Origin: Vreelandella olivaria
Lineage (GTDB): Bacteria; Pseudomonadota; Gammaproteobacteria; Pseudomonadales; Halomonadaceae
Direction of reading: 5' to 3'
NCBI RefSeq assembly: GCF_023507745.1
Contig: NZ_JALPZO010000114.1
Coordinates: 1 to 54,301, forward strand
Length of the DNA: 54,301 bases
Below are positions 8,378 to 16,907 of the stretch, piece after piece. The position numbers and the translations under genes are program-made. The notes beneath the pieces are model-generated. The model did no database searches. It was not told where the DNA came from and saw only the letters and a list, made by a program, of their open reading frames with translations. Within the stretch, counting starts at the first letter, position 1, and each line of letters opens with the position of its first letter.

Positions 8378-9361
8378 ATGAAGCTTCATCTTTCTTCGGC
8401 CACCGCCATACTGGCTTGCTGGGTGTTACCGCTCTCAGCTCACGCCAACCCAATAGAAATTCAAATAAATAACACCCTACCCACGGGATCTTTCGCACAT
8501 ACATTTCTTGAAGAGTTTAGCGAGCGTCTTGAAACTGAAGCGCCGGGACGTTTTAACGTTCGGTTGTTTATGGGAGGAACGCTCGGAACCGAAGAAGATG
8601 TTTTACAGGGTCTTGGCATGGGCACACACCATGCCTCGTTAGCCGCATCTGCAGTGACACAGTTCAATCAGCGCACCTCTATTTTTGACTTACCCTATTT
8701 GTTCGAAAATCGTGACGATGTGCAGCACTTCATTGATAGTCCTGCCGGAACGATGCTTCAAGAGGGGTTTGAGGGTACCGGCATGCGTCTAATGGCCATG
8801 TGGGATAACGGCTTTAGAGTCATCACAAATAATCAACGGCCAATTGTTACTCCAGAGGACATGGATGGCCTGAGGATCCGGACTCCAAACAGCCGACAGC
8901 GTGTCACCATGTTTAACCAATTAGGTGCCAATGCCACTCCGCTTGCCTTTAGTGAAGTGTATTCAGCTCTTGATCAAGGCGTCATTGATGGTCAAGAGAA
9001 CCCCGCCCATGTGGCACAGACCTCTCGCTTGTATGAAGTACAGAATTACCTTTCTGTTTCTAACCATGTTTATTTGCCCACTTTCCTCGTCTTTGGTGAA
9101 CCTTTCTTGAACCGGCTCTCCTCTGAGGATATCGAGACACTCGAAAAAGTAGCGCAGGATATGACGACCTGGACATTCGCCTGGGGAGATGAAGCGGATT
9201 CATCTATCTTGGCGGAACTAGCACCTCATCTTGAAATTAATGAAATTGATTTTGAGGCGTTTCAAGAAGCCGCCCTACCGCTCTATACGGATTCCGTTTT
9301 TGTAGATGTGATTGGCCAAGACATGATTGATGCCACGCTTGATGCCCTGCAGAGAGACTGA
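8378..9361 (+). CDS. TRAP transporter solute-binding protein (DctP family)
   Basis: Periplasmic receptor of 327 residues. The signal peptide covers about 1-23 with a likely cut after SAHA. The family core is DGLRIRTPNSRQ (163-174), whose arginine (R168) normally pairs with the substrate carboxylate, followed by LAFSEVYSALDQGVIDGQEN. The protein delivers an organic acid to the DctQM permease encoded immediately after it. AGGAG lies 8 bases before the ATG. The neighbouring racemase-like and TauE genes hint at a hydroxy- or amino-acid or sulfonate substrate, but nothing fixes it. Confidence 0.92.
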   Translation: MKLHLSSATAILACWVLPLSAHANPIEIQINNTLPTGSFAHTFLEEFSERLETEAPGRFNVRLFMGGTLGTEEDVLQGLGMGTHHASLAASAVTQFNQRTSIFDLPYLFENRDDVQHFIDSPAGTMLQEGFEGTGMRLMAMWDNGFRVITNNQRPIVTPEDMDGLRIRTPNSRQRVTMFNQLGANATPLAFSEVYSALDQGVIDGQENPAHVAQTSRLYEVQNYLSVSNHVYLPTFLVFGEPFLNRLSSEDIETLEKVAQDMTTWTFAWGDEADSSILAELAPHLEINEIDFEAFQEAALPLYTDSVFVDVIGQDMIDATLDALQRD

Positions 9362-9370
9362 GGTACTAAC

Positions 9371-9883
9371 ATGTCACTGACCTGGTTTAAACGTTTCGAT
9401 CAGTGGATTTTCCGGCTACTGGATATCACTGTCATATTGCTTTCAGGACTACTACTGCTCCTGCTCAATTACGCAGTATTTTCACGGTTCGTTCTAAACT
9501 CATCAGTGTCTTGGAGTGAGGAGTTGCCAGCTCATTTGCTGGCAGTCCTCACCTTCATTGGCGCTGCTTACCTGACAAAAATCAACGAGCATTTGGGTTT
9601 CGACAGCGTGCTTAGATTGATGCCTATAGCATGGCAACGCCTGGTGCTATGTATCAACTACCTTTTTATGCTCCTCTTCGCTGTTGCCGTTTGCTATTTT
9701 GGCGCTATCGCCAGCTTAGGTTTTCATGGGCGTTCATTGATTTCTATCGACTTGCCCTTAGCCCTCTTTCGATGGGCTATGCCCATAGGCTTTGCGCTCA
9801 TCGCAGTAATCTCTACATATCGCATAGTGGGACTAATCAGCGGTCGCACTCATCCTAGTGACCTCTACCCGGAGACTGACTGA
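9371..9883 (+). CDS. TRAP transporter small permease (DctQ family)
   Basis: A 170-residue inner-membrane protein with four hydrophobic segments. The conserved motif VSWSEELPAHLLAVLTFIGA (about 44-63) contains the paired acidic residues shared by DctQ proteins. It starts 9 bases after the receptor gene and its stop codon overlaps the start of the large permease by one base, so translation is probably coupled. It is thought to stabilise the large subunit and to help dock the receptor. Confidence 0.9.
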   Translation: MSLTWFKRFDQWIFRLLDITVILLSGLLLLLLNYAVFSRFVLNSSVSWSEELPAHLLAVLTFIGAAYLTKINEHLGFDSVLRLMPIAWQRLVLCINYLFMLLFAVAVCYFGAIASLGFHGRSLISIDLPLALFRWAMPIGFALIAVISTYRIVGLISGRTHPSDLYPETD

Positions 9884-11172
9884 TGATGTCAATCAATCCC
9901 GCCTATCTGATATTAACGTGTTTAGTGATTTTCTTATTGAGCGGTATGCCCATTGCGTTTGTACTGGGCGTAACAGCGATGATCATGATTTTCCTTGATC
10001 CTAATGTTATGCCCATGATTATGGGTATGGTGCCGTTTGGGGGAGCCAATAACTATCTACTAGTTGCAGCACTACTGTTTATGATTGCTGGAGAGGTCAT
10101 GAACCAAGGCCGCATAGCAGAACGGCTTATTGCTTTTGCCAGCTCGCTGGTGGGGCACATCCGGGGTGGGCTGGCCCATGTTAATATACTGACTTCTTTA
10201 TTCTTTTCTGAAATATCAGGCACCGCTACATCTGATGCAGCCGCGATCGGCTCCGTCATGATTCCCCAAATGAAAAAGCGTGGCTATTCCGTAGCCTTTG
10301 CAGCAGCGGTCACAGCTACATCGGCGACTATGGCCATTATCGTGCCGCCGAGCCTCAATCTGATTCTTTATGCTTATGTCTCAGATACATCCATTGCACA
10401 GCTGTTTGCCGCCGGGATAGTCCCAGGTTTTATCGTCTGCTTTGCCCTGATGCTGACGGCCTACATTATCTCCATACGTGAAGGGTATCCGATTGAAGGA
10501 AAATTTGATTTCAGCAAAGTCATTAGCAGTGGTCGTGAAGCCATCATTCCTATCACTTTACCGATCTTAATTCTGGGAGGGATTTTAGGTGGGGTATTTA
10601 CTCCTACTGAAGCAGGTGCTGTCGCAGCATTGTGGGCTATCGTATTGGCAACGCTTTACTACCGCTCTCTATCATTCCGCTCTCTGATGGATACGATGCG
10701 TATTGCAGGTAAACGCAGTGCCATGCTGATGTTTATCGTCGCTACTTCAACGTTACTCGGCTGGTACCTGACAAATCAAGGTATTCCCCAGGAAATAGCG
10801 GAAAGCATTTTAGGTATTTCTGATAACTATTGGGTCGTACTGCTGGCTATTAACGTCTTTTTCCTGTTAGCAGGAACAATTGTACATGGCACGCCTGCCA
10901 TTCTCATGCTGGTCCCCATCTTTCTGCCTCTCGCAGACCAGCTTGGTATTGACCGCGTTCACTTTGGGTTGATATTGACGATCAATCTAGGTATTGGGCA
11001 GCAAACACCACCGGTGGCATCTGTCGTGCTGGTTACCTGCTCCATAGCAAAAATTAGTATTGGTACTATTATCCCCGCTTTAATGTGGTTTCTTGGCGCA
11101 ATGCTAGTTGTACTTCTGTTTATCAATCTCTTCCCAGCCCTTTCTCTTTGGCTTCCTTCCATTATTCTTTAA
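9883..11172 (+). CDS. TRAP transporter large permease (DctM family)
   Basis: The transport subunit, 429 residues and strongly hydrophobic throughout. It has the DctM hallmark FFSEISGTATSDAAAIGSVM near 107-126 and IVPPSLNLILYAYVSDTS in the first half, mirrored by NLGIGQQTPPVASVVLVTC in the second, as expected for the two-fold elevator fold. It couples uptake to the sodium gradient. GGAG 8 bases upstream supports the first of two tandem ATGs. Confidence 0.92.
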   Translation: MMSINPAYLILTCLVIFLLSGMPIAFVLGVTAMIMIFLDPNVMPMIMGMVPFGGANNYLLVAALLFMIAGEVMNQGRIAERLIAFASSLVGHIRGGLAHVNILTSLFFSEISGTATSDAAAIGSVMIPQMKKRGYSVAFAAAVTATSATMAIIVPPSLNLILYAYVSDTSIAQLFAAGIVPGFIVCFALMLTAYIISIREGYPIEGKFDFSKVISSGREAIIPITLPILILGGILGGVFTPTEAGAVAALWAIVLATLYYRSLSFRSLMDTMRIAGKRSAMLMFIVATSTLLGWYLTNQGIPQEIAESILGISDNYWVVLLAINVFFLLAGTIVHGTPAILMLVPIFLPLADQLGIDRVHFGLILTINLGIGQQTPPVASVVLVTCSIAKISIGTIIPALMWFLGAMLVVLLFINLFPALSLWLPSIIL

Positions 11173-11190
11173 TAAGGCATATCAACTTTT

Positions 11191-11835
11191 ATGCGCCTCT
11201 TAGTCATTAATCCTAATTCTTCCGCCAGCGTCACACGACGCATTGAGATGGCCATCCGTTCTGTTATTACATCACGGTATGACGTTCTGGCTATCGAAGC
11301 CACAAGTGCCCCAGCACTCATCATTAATGAAAACGATAACAGTCAGGCTGAGCAAGCCGTTGTCGACACCGTAAAACATTTGGGAAATAAATTTGATGGC
11401 ATCATCGTAGCCTCCTTTGGAGACACGGGCGTATACGCCCTACGCCAATGGGTTACGTGCCCCGTGATAGGTATTGGGCATTCAGCCCTGTTAACTGCAT
11501 GCGCCATAGGAGGGCCATTTGCCATTGTCTCTTTTTCCCCTGCCGTCATTCCTTCCATGCAACAGGTTGTTGAGCGTTATGGCATGCAGCACTTGCTAAA
11601 CGGCATTCATGTCGTTGAAACGCCATTGCCTGAAGACCCAGGTGCCATTCAGGTCGCCGTCAGGGGCCCTTTATTGGAACTCTGTAAGCATATTGCCGAA
11701 CAAGGTGAATGTCGCAGCATCATCCTAGGAGGAGGGCCATTGGCCGGTTTAGCGCACCAGTTCGCTCCAGAAATCAATATTCCTATTATTGATGCTCCCA
11801 TAGCGGCTGTAAATCTACTGCGCACGCTACATTAA
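11191..11835 (+). CDS. Asp/Glu/hydantoin racemase-family protein lacking both catalytic cysteines
   Basis: A 214-residue cytosolic protein that follows the TRAP permease after 18 bases. It begins MRLLVINPNSSASVT, the typical start of hydantoin/allantoin racemases. In those enzymes two cysteines act as acid and base, in ACFGDPG and LGCAG motifs. Here the first motif reads VASFGDTG with serine (S75) and the second ILGGGPLAG with glycine (G181). The remaining core, including PVIGIGHSAL and NIPIIDAPIAA, is intact, so this is not simple decay. It cannot work as an ordinary two-cysteine racemase. It may bind the imported compound, or do a different reaction such as a decarboxylation or lyase step. 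Confidence 0.8.
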   Translation: MRLLVINPNSSASVTRRIEMAIRSVITSRYDVLAIEATSAPALIINENDNSQAEQAVVDTVKHLGNKFDGIIVASFGDTGVYALRQWVTCPVIGIGHSALLTACAIGGPFAIVSFSPAVIPSMQQVVERYGMQHLLNGIHVVETPLPEDPGAIQVAVRGPLLELCKHIAEQGECRSIILGGGPLAGLAHQFAPEINIPIIDAPIAAVNLLRTLH

Positions 11836-11926
11836 GCGCTAACGGTTAGACACCACAGCGGCGAGAAAATTAACGCGCTAATGTATATACTCTGGTCTCT
11901 CCAATACTTCGCATCAAGGTAGTTCA

Positions 11927-12667
11927 TTGCCTTTACTAATTGGTTTGGCTTTTATTGCAGTCGTATTCAGCACCTCACTGCTGTCTGGCATATTTGGTAT
12001 GGCGGGCGGCTTGGTACTGTTATGGTTTCTGCTATTAATCTTTCCAGCAGGTACCGCTATGGCGGTACATGGGGTTATTCAACTTACCGCCAATGCTTCA
12101 CGAGCGTGGATTTCACGGCGCTATATAGTCTGGCGCATTGTCGCTTGCATGACACTGGGCGTGTTAAGTGCCGCTGGCTTACTACTGCTGTTCAATTACA
12201 GCCCTAATGCCGCCACTGTTTCACTCTTGATTGGATGCATGCCGATACTGGTGTGGATGCCCAAACACTGGTTCCACTTTGATGCCAACCGCGCCAGCCA
12301 CGCACTGGGTTGTGGGGTCGCCTCTGGAGGACTCACAATTGCCGCCGGCGTTTCCGGCCCGCTAATTGATATCTTCTTTGTGCGCTCCCACATGGACCGC
12401 CGCCAGGTAGTCGCCACCAAGGCAATGATTCAGGTGGTTGCCCATAGCATCAAAATTATCTTCTACCTGGGCGCGGCCATGGCGCTGAGCGCAGGCGAGT
12501 GGGCCATTGTGCTGCTGGCAGCCCCCTTTGCGATGCTCGGCACCCATACGGGGAACCGTATTTTGCAGCGCCTCACCGACGCTAACTTTCGCACCTGGAC
12601 GCGCTGGATCGTCACCGGCATTGGAGTTTTCTACCTCCTTCAAGGGATCTTCCTGCTTACCCGCTAG
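11927..12667 (+). CDS. TauE/SafE-family membrane exporter
   Basis: A 246-residue inner-membrane protein with about eight hydrophobic segments and the family N-terminal LLSGIFGMAGGLVLLW (near 19-34). TauE/SafE proteins are implicated in moving sulfite, sulfoacetate and similar organic anions. The start is a TTG at 11927, supported by AAGG seven bases upstream; no ATG lies near. It follows the racemase-like gene by 91 bases in the same direction and may belong to the same unit, perhaps exporting a by-product of the imported compound. It converges on the toxin gene. Confidence 0.82.
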   Translation: MPLLIGLAFIAVVFSTSLLSGIFGMAGGLVLLWFLLLIFPAGTAMAVHGVIQLTANASRAWISRRYIVWRIVACMTLGVLSAAGLLLLFNYSPNAATVSLLIGCMPILVWMPKHWFHFDANRASHALGCGVASGGLTIAAGVSGPLIDIFFVRSHMDRRQVVATKAMIQVVAHSIKIIFYLGAAMALSAGEWAIVLLAAPFAMLGTHTGNRILQRLTDANFRTWTRWIVTGIGVFYLLQGIFLLTR

Positions 12668-12903
12668 CGTTGCCGCAATGGTAACCAAACTCACGATGTT
12701 AGAGCCACATCACAACCACGTCAGGAATGCGGCGTCTCCTCCTGATTGAGTAGCGCTACATTTTGTAGTCCGGCCCTGCCAGCAATGATAGCGTACACAC
12801 GCATACTTACCGCAGGAAGTACCATATAAAGATATTTTATTTCCTTTACTATCAATGCAATGCTGTTAATTTTTTTCGTTTATAGTCCCCAAACGCATGC
12901 GCA

Positions 12904-13218
12904 TTAATAATTAACGGTTACTGCATCACTTTGTCCGCTTGATATCGCGATAGAGGTTTTCGTGCGAGCCCAGAGAGCCATCAGTTCAAGGACAAGGGCG
13001 CCATCATCAACACTGTAAGCCAGCAGAGTCAGTTGCTTGTTCATTTTGAACTTATGGACTCTCAGAAAGACCAGATCTCCCTTCTTCTGCTCACCAAGGT
13101 TGGGGTTGAGCATTAGCTCCTTAACAGCCACATCAAGGTCTTTCTTCTGGTTGGGCTTGAGCTTCTTCACCGCTTTTTTAAATGTAGGAGTTTGTAATAC
13201 AAGCGTGGTTTTAACCAA
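12904..13218 (-). CDS. RelE/ParE-family toxin
   Basis: A 104-residue basic protein with the RelE-like pattern FKKAVKKLKPNQKKDLDVAV (14-33), then GEQKKGDLVFLRVHKFKMNKQ and LTLLAYSVDD. It is the likely toxin of a type II pair, probably an mRNA interferase. It starts with a rare TTG (13216-13218) that overlaps the antitoxin stop by 8 bases. GGAGG inside the antitoxin gene lies 9 bases upstream, so its translation should depend on antitoxin translation. The C-terminal tail after MALWARTK is poorly conserved in character. Confidence 0.82.
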   Translation of the reverse strand: MVKTTLVLQTPTFKKAVKKLKPNQKKDLDVAVKELMLNPNLGEQKKGDLVFLRVHKFKMNKQLTLLAYSVDDGALVLELMALWARTKTSIAISSGQSDAVTVNY

Positions 13219-13432
13219 AATCGTAGTCCTCCAGCTTTCCGGCGTCCCGCTCTGCCTGCGCGATAATGGCTTGCCTTACAAACTCGTAGGGTAAATCGGG
13301 ATTATCCTCCATCATTTTGCCGATTTTTGCCCAATGTTCTATTTGCTTAGGCGGGGTTCGGTTAAGCGCCTTGGCTATAATAGTAGCTTTTTCAATTAAG
13401 TTTTGATCTAAGCGAATGCTGTTCGTAGCCAT
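13211..13432 (-). CDS. ParD-like antitoxin
   Basis: A 73-residue protein beginning MATNSIRLDQNLIEKATIIA, a ribbon-helix-helix-like N-terminus. An acidic C-terminal tail (AERDAGKLEDYDFG) probably wraps the toxin. The sequence matches the small ParD-like antitoxin family that accompanies RelE-type toxins. GGAGG lies 6 bases before the ATG. It is first in the two-gene operon, with a perfect inverted repeat directly upstream for autorepression. Codon use is not obviously foreign. Confidence 0.82.
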   Translation of the reverse strand: MATNSIRLDQNLIEKATIIAKALNRTPPKQIEHWAKIGKMMEDNPDLPYEFVRQAIIAQAERDAGKLEDYDFG

Positions 13433-13455
13433 TTTTACCTCCGACGTTGAGCTTT

Positions 13456-13484
13456 CTCAAATGTAGCAATATGCGACATTTGAG
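13456..13484 (-). promoter_or_regulatory. Operator of the toxin-antitoxin operon
   Basis: CTCAAATGT (13456-13464) and ACATTTGAG (13476-13484) form a perfect 9-bp inverted repeat with an 11-base spacer, 23 bases upstream of the antitoxin start. Type II antitoxins bind such repeats to repress their own operon, cooperatively with toxin. The assignment is inferred from position and symmetry. Confidence 0.6.
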
Positions 13485-13630
13485 GTAAGTCGCAACAGGC
13501 GCTGTTATCGGACGGCTCACTCGCTAGCGTTGAGAAGTTTAAAAGCACGCCTTTAAGAGAAGCCTATACTCCCCATAGGCTTGTTACGAAAAGTCGACGA
13601 GCGCAGACAATTTCGTCCCTAGAGGTCACT

Positions 13631-14830
13631 ATGGACTACCACCACTACCGCACAGCCCTTGCCGAAACGCTCTCCCAGAGTGAGTTGCCTTTTCCCTCAT
13701 CTGAATACCAAACACGCCTGGATAACGTACGCGTCGCCATGATGCAGCGCGGCCTCGATGCACTGCTGCTCACCGACCCCGCCGATATTAATTATCTAAC
13801 CGGTTATCACACCTTTGAAGTCTCGGTGCATGCGTGTTTAGTCTGCACCCCAAAACGTTCAGTGTTACAAGTGGCCTCCATTGAAACGGGTGCCGCAGTC
13901 GTGACGGCGCGAGTAGATGAAATCATCGGCTACCGTTGGGAAAACCTGGATGAAATCATCACCCCCTTAGCCGATCTGCTTCACCCCTGCCAGCAGATTG
14001 GTATTGATGGTTGGAGCAGCGGGCTGCGAGTGGGTGTAATGGACGCGCTGGCTAGCACCGTCGGCAAAAAGCGTTTTTGCGAGGCGGGCGACCTACTGGA
14101 TGCGATTCGAATAATCAAAAGCAACGCCGAGCTTGAGATGCTGCAAGAGAGCGCCCGCATCACTGCCACCGGACTAGACGCTGCGATAGCGGCCATTCAG
14201 CCAGGAATGACGGATAACGATATTGCTGCCATAGGGGCCAAGGCGCTGCTGGAAAACGGCAGTGAATTTATGAGCCTGCAACCCATCGTCACTAGTGGGC
14301 ATCGCATCGGAGTGATTCACGTCAACCATAAGCGCCGCGTTATTCAGCCTCATGAACCGGTGTTTTTAGAGTTCGGCGCCGCTTATCAGCGCTATACCGC
14401 ACCCATGATGCGCACCGCGGTGACAGGAGAGCCGAATGCCGAATTATCGGCGACCCAGGACGTGTGTCGAGCACTGTTTGAGTCTCTGTGCAACAACATG
14501 AAGCCAGGTAACACCTTTGAAGAGGCAGCCCTGACAGCCGATACACTGCTTGCCCCTCAGCGAGACAAACTGTTTTTTTCAGGTGTGTTCGGCTACGCCG
14601 TGGGTGCGCAGTTCCCGCCAAGCTGGGTGGAAGGTACCGGCTATATTGCCAAAGGGCAGCATCGTCTGTTTGAAACCAACATGGTATTTCATTTACCGCT
14701 CTGCCTGCGGATGCCCGGCCAGTGGGGCGTTGGGCTAAGCGACACCGTGGTGGTAACCGAGCAGGGAGCGAAGCCGCTAACGAATAACGACTGGCAGCTG
14801 TATCAGGCAAGCGATACGCCTGCCGGCTAA
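13631..14830 (+). CDS. M24-family protein without metal ligands (creatinase-like)
   Basis: A 399-residue pita-bread-fold protein: an N-terminal creatinase domain (about 24-155, with LLTDPADINYLTGYHTFE) and a C-terminal M24 domain (about 165-385). By my alignment the five metal-binding residues of aminopeptidases are all replaced: E247, P258, Y322, P356 and S370. Metal-free members such as creatinase and the ectoine hydrolase DoeA cleave small C-N bonds, so a small amide or amidine substrate is more likely than a peptide. Histidines H224, H230 and H233 lie where creatinase has its active-site histidine. AGAGGT precedes the ATG. It is monocistronic or joined to the next small gene. The sequence does not look like DoeA itself, so no symbol is given. 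Confidence 0.75.
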   Translation: MDYHHYRTALAETLSQSELPFPSSEYQTRLDNVRVAMMQRGLDALLLTDPADINYLTGYHTFEVSVHACLVCTPKRSVLQVASIETGAAVVTARVDEIIGYRWENLDEIITPLADLLHPCQQIGIDGWSSGLRVGVMDALASTVGKKRFCEAGDLLDAIRIIKSNAELEMLQESARITATGLDAAIAAIQPGMTDNDIAAIGAKALLENGSEFMSLQPIVTSGHRIGVIHVNHKRRVIQPHEPVFLEFGAAYQRYTAPMMRTAVTGEPNAELSATQDVCRALFESLCNNMKPGNTFEEAALTADTLLAPQRDKLFFSGVFGYAVGAQFPPSWVEGTGYIAKGQHRLFETNMVFHLPLCLRMPGQWGVGLSDTVVVTEQGAKPLTNNDWQLYQASDTPAG

Positions 14831-14951
14831 TAGCCTACGATTGACAGTACGATTGAGTGACGCTATCTTCAACAAAGATGCAAATGAGAAACACTATCTT
14901 TTTGGCCAGTATGATGGCGATTGAAGAGTCGTTTAAGTAAAGGGAAGTAAC

Positions 14952-15323
14952 ATGACCAGTGAACAGCGTCAGCTTCGCCAAACTCTGCTGTTTTTGCGCA
15001 CATCCTTCGAAGCCGTGCAGCACTCTATTGCCGGGCGCCTGAATGACCCGCTGCCCTGTTGGCTGGATACCAGCATGCTCTCATTGCTATCCCGGGAGCT
15101 AACCCGGTGCTGCCAGCAGGCCAAGCCGCTCTTTTCCCCGCCAGTGGTGGAACAACTATATATTGCTTCCCAGCAGTGCGATCTACTGCTTAAACAGTGC
15201 CCTGGTGTGCTGAGCAGCGCCCTCTGTTACCGCCAGTTGGCCGCTATTATGCTGCCGCTCTCCAGCGCGCTACAGCAAATTGACACACCAGCCAAACGCC
15301 GCTGGCCTTGGCAACGGGGTTAA
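14952..15323 (+). CDS. Uncharacterised small protein
   Basis: A 123-residue protein that I do not recognise. It has no signal peptide or membrane segment. It looks largely alpha-helical, with several cysteines (C41, C58, C59 and others) and a basic tryptophan-rich end (KRRWPWQRG). A strong AAGGGAAG lies directly before the ATG, which supports real translation. It is 121 bases after the M24 gene and 174 bases before the YfcC operon, with no obvious functional link to either. Confidence 0.6.
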   Translation: MTSEQRQLRQTLLFLRTSFEAVQHSIAGRLNDPLPCWLDTSMLSLLSRELTRCCQQAKPLFSPPVVEQLYIASQQCDLLLKQCPGVLSSALCYRQLAAIMLPLSSALQQIDTPAKRRWPWQRG

Positions 15324-15420
15324 CTCTCCCTTCAACTAAACGTCAAGATTGATTGAGGCTACAAGGAAGGCTGAGCTGACAAATTCTCCCTCCGAAGAGC
15401 AAAGCTTGCTTGACCCTGCT

Positions 15421-15436
15421 ATTTATCATGATAAAT
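15421..15436. promoter_or_regulatory. Perfect 16-bp palindrome before the yfcC-like operon
   Basis: ATTTATCATGATAAAT is a perfect palindrome 62 bases upstream of the carrier gene start. It sits in the likely promoter region and is a good candidate operator, most simply for the FadR-type regulator encoded at the far end of the same gene group (18930-19685). No second copy is obvious near that regulator's own start. Confidence 0.5.
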
Positions 15437-15497
15437 TTAAAGTGAGACGTCACAACGAACGTTTACGCTGAGACACATCACAAGCAAGGGTATCCTC

Positions 15498-16892
15498 ATG
15501 GCTGAACAAAATATCGCGGCAGCCTCCGGCCCGCGTAAAAAGTGGTATCAGACGGTCCCTGACCCCATGGTGCTCATATTTATTATTCTCATCGCTACTT
15601 ATGTACTGACATTTATTATCCCCGCAGGTGAATTTGAGCGTGCTACTCAAGATGGACGTACGGTGGTCGTGCCAGGTTCTTTTGCCTATCTGGAAGACGT
15701 CGCCAATATCCCTCTTTTCAATATCTTTGTGGCCATTCCTGAAGGGCTAATCGTTGCTTCCCAATACTTATTTATCGTTTTTATAGCTGGGGGACTTTTT
15801 CATATTCTGCAAAAAACGGGAGCACTAGAAAATGCCATTGGCGTAGCGGTTAACCGGGTAGGTGTCGAACGCCGCAACATGATTATCGTTATAGGTACCT
15901 TTATTTATGGCTTTTTTGGTGTCGCGGTGGGGTTTGAAAATAACATTGCATTAGTGCCAATTGCGGTACTGATCGCCAGTGCCATTGGCTGTTCAAGTTT
16001 AGTGGGCACCGCAATGGCCGTTGGCGGTATTGGTGTCGGGTTTGCCCTCTCGCCTATCAACCCTTACACCGTAGGGGTTGCTCAAGGCATAGCCGAGCTA
16101 CCTACCTTCTCTGGCGCTTGGTTGCGCATATTACTGGTACTGACATCACTAGGCCTTCTATCGCTATATATCTGCAAGCGAGTGGTAACCTTGTCATTTG
16201 AAGAACCCGACAATGCCGAGTCATTGAGCAAACCACTTAGTGAATACCACCTGACTAGGCGCAATATTCTTACCATGGTGGTGTTTGTCGGTGGCTTGAT
16301 TGCCATGCTTATCGGTGTTTTCACTCGTGGCTGGTATATCAATGAAATTGCAGGGATTTTCTTGCTGCTTGCAATCATCATTGGTGTTTTAAATGGTCTA
16401 TCGGCTAACGGTATAGTCAAACAAATGATGGAAGGTGCCTCCAGTGTTACCGCTGGTGCGTTAGTGATCGGTGTGGCTGCCTCCATCCAGGTCATTCTCG
16501 AGCAAGCGATGATTATCGATACCATCGTTAACTCTCTGAGCTCTCTAATTGACGGTATTCCGTCGATATTTTCCGCGATAATGGCTAGTGTTGTGCAGGG
16601 TGTTATTAACCTCTTTATTCCCTCTGGTTCTGGCCAAGCGCTAGTCACAATGCCGATTCTTATTCCAGTAGCGGATCTGGTTGGCATGAGCCGACAACTG
16701 ATGATTACCGCTTTTCAAGTGGGCGATGGTTTAACCAATTTGATTGTGCCTACTTCAGGCGGCACTCTGGCCATGCTGGCGCTCGGTCGTGTCTCTTACG
16801 CCCAGTGGTTGAAGGCAATTCTGCCCTTTATGGTGCTGGTATATATCTTGGCTTGGGCAGGGCTGGTGCTTGGCCACTTAGTGGGTTATTAA
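15498..16892 (+). CDS. YfcC-family carrier (AbgT/ArsB-like superfamily)
   Basis: A 464-residue inner-membrane protein with about 12 hydrophobic segments. It begins with the cytosolic PRKKWYQTVPDPMVLIFIIL region characteristic of YfcC-type carriers, sometimes annotated as basic amino acid/C4-dicarboxylate antiporters. The two inverted half-repeat hairpins are visible as VGFALSPINPYTVGVAQ and NLIVPTSGGTLAMLALG. In this family the neighbours are often peptidases or amidases, as here: a DUF1028 protein and an M20 amidohydrolase follow on the same strand after gaps of 15 and 53 bases. It probably imports the amide or ureido compound that the M20 enzyme splits. Confidence 0.82.
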   Translation: MAEQNIAAASGPRKKWYQTVPDPMVLIFIILIATYVLTFIIPAGEFERATQDGRTVVVPGSFAYLEDVANIPLFNIFVAIPEGLIVASQYLFIVFIAGGLFHILQKTGALENAIGVAVNRVGVERRNMIIVIGTFIYGFFGVAVGFENNIALVPIAVLIASAIGCSSLVGTAMAVGGIGVGFALSPINPYTVGVAQGIAELPTFSGAWLRILLVLTSLGLLSLYICKRVVTLSFEEPDNAESLSKPLSEYHLTRRNILTMVVFVGGLIAMLIGVFTRGWYINEIAGIFLLLAIIIGVLNGLSANGIVKQMMEGASSVTAGALVIGVAASIQVILEQAMIIDTIVNSLSSLIDGIPSIFSAIMASVVQGVINLFIPSGSGQALVTMPILIPVADLVGMSRQLMITAFQVGDGLTNLIVPTSGGTLAMLALGRVSYAQWLKAILPFMVLVYILAWAGLVLGHLVGY

Positions 16893-16907
16893 CCACAGGT
16901 AACGGTA

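Noticed and set aside
16082..16687. A 201-codon open frame antisense to the YfcC-like gene
   Set aside because: Shadow of a membrane protein gene; no motifs and no start signal.
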